Of a stretch of 55,225 nucleotides of DNA, positions 52,793 through 55,225 are shown piece by piece. A program made the translations under genes and the position numbers. This DNA comes from Termitomyces sp. T153 (taxonomy: Eukaryota > Basidiomycota > Agaricomycetes > Agaricales > Lyophyllaceae), in the NCBI GenBank assembly GCA_018296165.2, contig JACKQL020000198.1, forward strand, positions 1 to 55,225, written 5' to 3'. Under the pieces are notes generated by a model. That model made no database searches. It worked only from the letters and a program-made list of their open reading frames with translations, and was not told the origin of the DNA. Position 1 is the first letter of the stretch. The number at the start of each line of letters is the position of its first letter.

Positions 52793-53845
52793 TTGGAGCT
52801 ATCCCAAAGCCTAGAGCAATGGGTAGATATCACTCCAGAAAAGTTGAAAGAGTTAAGAGAAGAACTACAAAATCCTGCTGGAAATGCTATACCAGATCTG
52901 TCATTTGGGTCTATAAGGCTTCATGAGCCTCTAGACCATGATATGGCAAAATCAAAATAAGTAAAAGACCTAGTTCAGTCACACATTTTTGGGGTTAAAT
53001 GGCATCGATTTGGGGGTTACAAAATAGAGATAGATAGGGATTTTTTTAGGAGTGGGGCTAGTTAAGAATACAGCTATGCTATCTTAGGCAGAGGCAATGC
53101 CAATGCTTACAATTCAGAAGTCTCTTGTATGGGGGACATGGGGGAATGGGAAATTTTTGGGGAAGAGGCTGCAAACTTGATGTCAGAATCAGAATTGACA
53201 ACCTGGGGCCCTGAGTTAATAAAGACAAATTGGGACAAATCAATAAAGGGTAGTATCTCAGGCAAGACTTGCAGGTTGTTGAACAAGTCTCTGGTCTGGT
53301 CAATATTGGAAGGGCCCAGAGTTTTGTCAAGACAATTGAGGCAAGCCAAAATAAGCTTGTAAGTTTGCAGTGCAATATCAAGAGAGTAAAGTTGTTGCTG
53401 TGTGGCAAGGTGAACAGCATTACAGTGCTTTTGGAGATCAGTGCATGGGAGGAGGGTCCCATCATCAGCAAGCTGGACAGCTTAAGGGCAAAATTAACTT
53501 AGCTGAGGAGCAAGAGTTAACTTAGCTGAGGAGTGAGAGCACAGTCTCACTTCCAGGTTTAAGGTTGGCTGGGAAAGAAAGTCAGGGCAGAAGAAGGGAA
53601 GGATGAGAATAAGGGATGGACTGTAGGCAGGGAGAACCTTGACCTTTTTCTGGTTTAGGCTTGCTGTTAGGCTTGGTCTGGGATAGGAAGAGGGAGAGCA
53701 TGTTGAAACAATGAGCAAGTAAGTTGAGCTTAAAAGCTAGACTTATGTTAGCTCAATGCTTGCCAGAACAAATGGAGAACAGTCCTAGCATGTCTATGTC
53801 CTGGTCCTGAGCTCAGCATTTCAGCTATAAGGGCAAAAACATTAG
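52793..53845. other. Region between integrase and the antisense ORF of D
   Basis: No sense gene. Minus-strand frames at 53718-53494 and 53471-53079 could be decayed continuations of the antisense ORF but are in different frames and have no recognisable motif. Confidence 0.4.
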
Positions 53846-54537
53846 TTAGAGAAGGAAATTAATGAGAATACATGCCTCCTCAGCTTCCCATTGACACTGA
53901 ACCTCTTGACAAATCTTTTCCATCTGGATAATCACATTGGCAAAGATGAGGAAGGCCTGCATGTCAGCAAAATTGTTGGCAGCACTGCAATCAATTGTGG
54001 GAAGGGTGGCAGACAGGGTGTTGAAAAGACCCTTCTGTTCAGTAATATGCAGGAAATCAGCCTGATCAGCAAAACACTGAAGCAAGGAGAAAAGGGTCAA
54101 AAAGGACTAAGAAGGAGGAAAAAGGAAAAAAAGCTTACAAGTTGCATAGTGCTGAGGTATTGTGCATGGTCAGCACCAGAGCCAGGGATGCTGACCACAA
54201 CTCCACAGAAGCCTATGATGGCCTGAGCAAACAATGGAAGCTGAAGGACCACCAAGATGACTTGATGTGCATCATGCTTGATAGAATGCTTGAGAAGGGC
54301 AAAGTTGTCAGGCAAATTCTAAACAAAGCTGGGGCAAGTAGATGATGGTGTGCAGGGGAGCTTGGCAGCAGGGCCCATGGGGGTTTTGCAAGGGGCAGTT
54401 GGAATGGGGTGCTTCAGGGCCATTGTTGCAGAAGTAGAAAATGGTGTTGAATGCATCTTTATGGGACAGTGAGTGTGATTGATGAGAAAATTATTTTTGT
54501 TGAAGAGAAAAAATTTGCTTTTGTCAAGGATTTTCAA
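53846..54537 (-). pseudogene. Antisense two-exon ORF between integrase and 3' LTR of D
   Basis: Minus strand. Exon 1 is 54537-54139 (133 codons with one in-frame TAG at 54319-54321), starting 'MKILDKSKFFLFNKNNFLIN', with 'NLPDNFALLKHSIKHDAHQV', 'LPLFAQAIIGFCGVVVSIPG' and ending 'QYLSTMQL'. The intron is 54138-54077 (62 bp, GTAAGC...CTTCAG, pyrimidine-rich). Exon 2, 54076-53846, continues in frame: 'CFADQADFLHITEQKGLFNT', 'TLPTIDCSAANNFADMQAFL', 'CQEVQCQWEAEEACIL', stop. The intron is not a multiple of three and holds stops, so the two exons join only if it is removed. A second Met choice at 54456 is possible. Function unknown; no domain recognised. Confidence 0.55.
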
Positions 54538-54610
54538 GTGATTGGACTATGAAGGCAGCTGGATGTGTGAAACTGACTGAGGGAAGTCAGTAAAAATAGT
54601 GTGGGGGAGG

Positions 54611-55225
54611 TGATATGCCTGTCTCATATCTGAGACAGGATGGAAATACTTAAAGCCAGAAGCCCAAATATATACCATATGAAAAGCTGAAAACTGTAAG
54701 CTTTTAAAATGTCAAAAACTGTAGACATTAGGGAACATACCTAGCATAAGAAAACACCAAAAAAACTAGAGAAAACATACTGTGAATGATGCCAGCACAA
54801 CAGTAGCTCTGACATCAAGAGAACTAAGCCTGCATGCATTGATGGCCAATCAATGGCTGTGCTTAGCACCCCAGCTAGAAATCTCACTGGTGCCAAGGAC
54901 AGCCATGGGTGCCTATTGCAACAATACTGCCCCTACACCTCAATAACACACTGTTCCCTACACCAGGCCACCCAAACCCAAGTCAGCCACTATAACAAAC
55001 TACATGCAGACTGCTAGGGGAAGTTTAAGAAGGGGAGAAGACTGACAGAAGGACACAGAGCTCACAAAAGCCAAGTAACACTGACCAAGCATGCTATATC
55101 AGCCTAGCTGTCCAATGAGGATGCAAAGCCAAGAAAAACCATGCAGTACAGACCATGGGCATGCACAAAACACTCTGGTCTGTGTGCCAGCAGTGGGCTA
55201 TAGAAAGGAAATGAATTTGGAGGGA
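54611..55225 (+). repeat. 3' LTR of gypsy D, cut by the window end
   Basis: Follows the purine tract GTGGGGGAGG (54601-54610) and starts TGATATGCCTGTCTCA. The inverted repeat CCTGTCTCA / TGAGACAGG is kept (54618-54626 and 54631-54639). About 280 bp of the LTR should lie beyond the window. Confidence 0.88.

Larger units (their letters stand above)
44650..55225 (+). mobile_element. Ty3/gypsy element D (non-chromodomain type), runs past the window
   Basis: Both LTRs are present (5' 44650-45523; 3' from 54611, cut by the window end), with gag, protease, RT-RNase H and integrase between them. There is also an antisense ORF and a solo LTR insertion. This is the best preserved retroelement here: the RT-RNase H frame is open for 485 codons and both the protease DSG and RT YIDD sites are intact. 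It is inserted in the integrase of relative E. Confidence 0.88.

Overview
The window looks like repeat-choked nuclear DNA of a filamentous fungus, most likely a basidiomycete (Agaricomycete). The reasons are spliceosomal introns of 46-62 bp, a compact three-exon ornithine carbamoyltransferase gene, chromodomain Ty3/gypsy elements, a gypsy type whose reverse transcriptase carries a Y-I-D-D box in a long uninterrupted RT-RNase H frame, and Helitrons. I cannot name the species.

Layout. 0.2-10.6 kb: a decayed Helitron (Rep plus Pif1-type helicase), then Helitron-associated 59-bp tandem repeats with a conserved hairpin, a CpG-rich solo LTR inside the 59-bp array, and a second, internally deleted Helitron copy. 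11.27-13.86 kb: a pogo-type DNA transposon with recognisable TIRs and TA duplications, itself hit by an LTR. 13.9-25.8 kb: remains of a host VPS26 (retromer) gene with five introns still visible, split by a chromodomain gypsy element (A, 14281-25148). A second chromodomain gypsy (B, 14969-20943) sits in A's gag, and a 653-bp element sits in A's 3' LTR. A second, inverted copy of the 653-bp element closes the VPS26 remnant at 25.9-26.57 kb. 26.6-33.2 kb: an island of ordinary host DNA with normal CpG content, holding a putative secreted-protein gene, a hypothetical gene with a duplicated 3' segment, and an apparently intact ornithine carbamoyltransferase gene. 33.2-43.5 kb: more gypsy debris, including a minus-strand element (F) split by a solo LTR. 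43.5-55.2 kb: a gypsy fragment (E) into which a nearly complete relative (D, 44650 to beyond the window) has inserted. D carries its own solo LTR and an antisense, apparently spliced ORF before its 3' LTR.

One process explains much of the decay. CpG is almost absent from the repeats but common in the 26.6-33.2 kb island, and related repeat copies differ largely by CG to TG or CA changes. The same changes turn arginine codons of the VPS26 remnant into Cys, His, Gln or stop, and turn catalytic GAC codons of retroelement enzymes into AAC. Nested insertions with intact target duplications give a relative order of events: VPS26, then A, then B and the 653-bp element; and E, then D, then the solo LTR.
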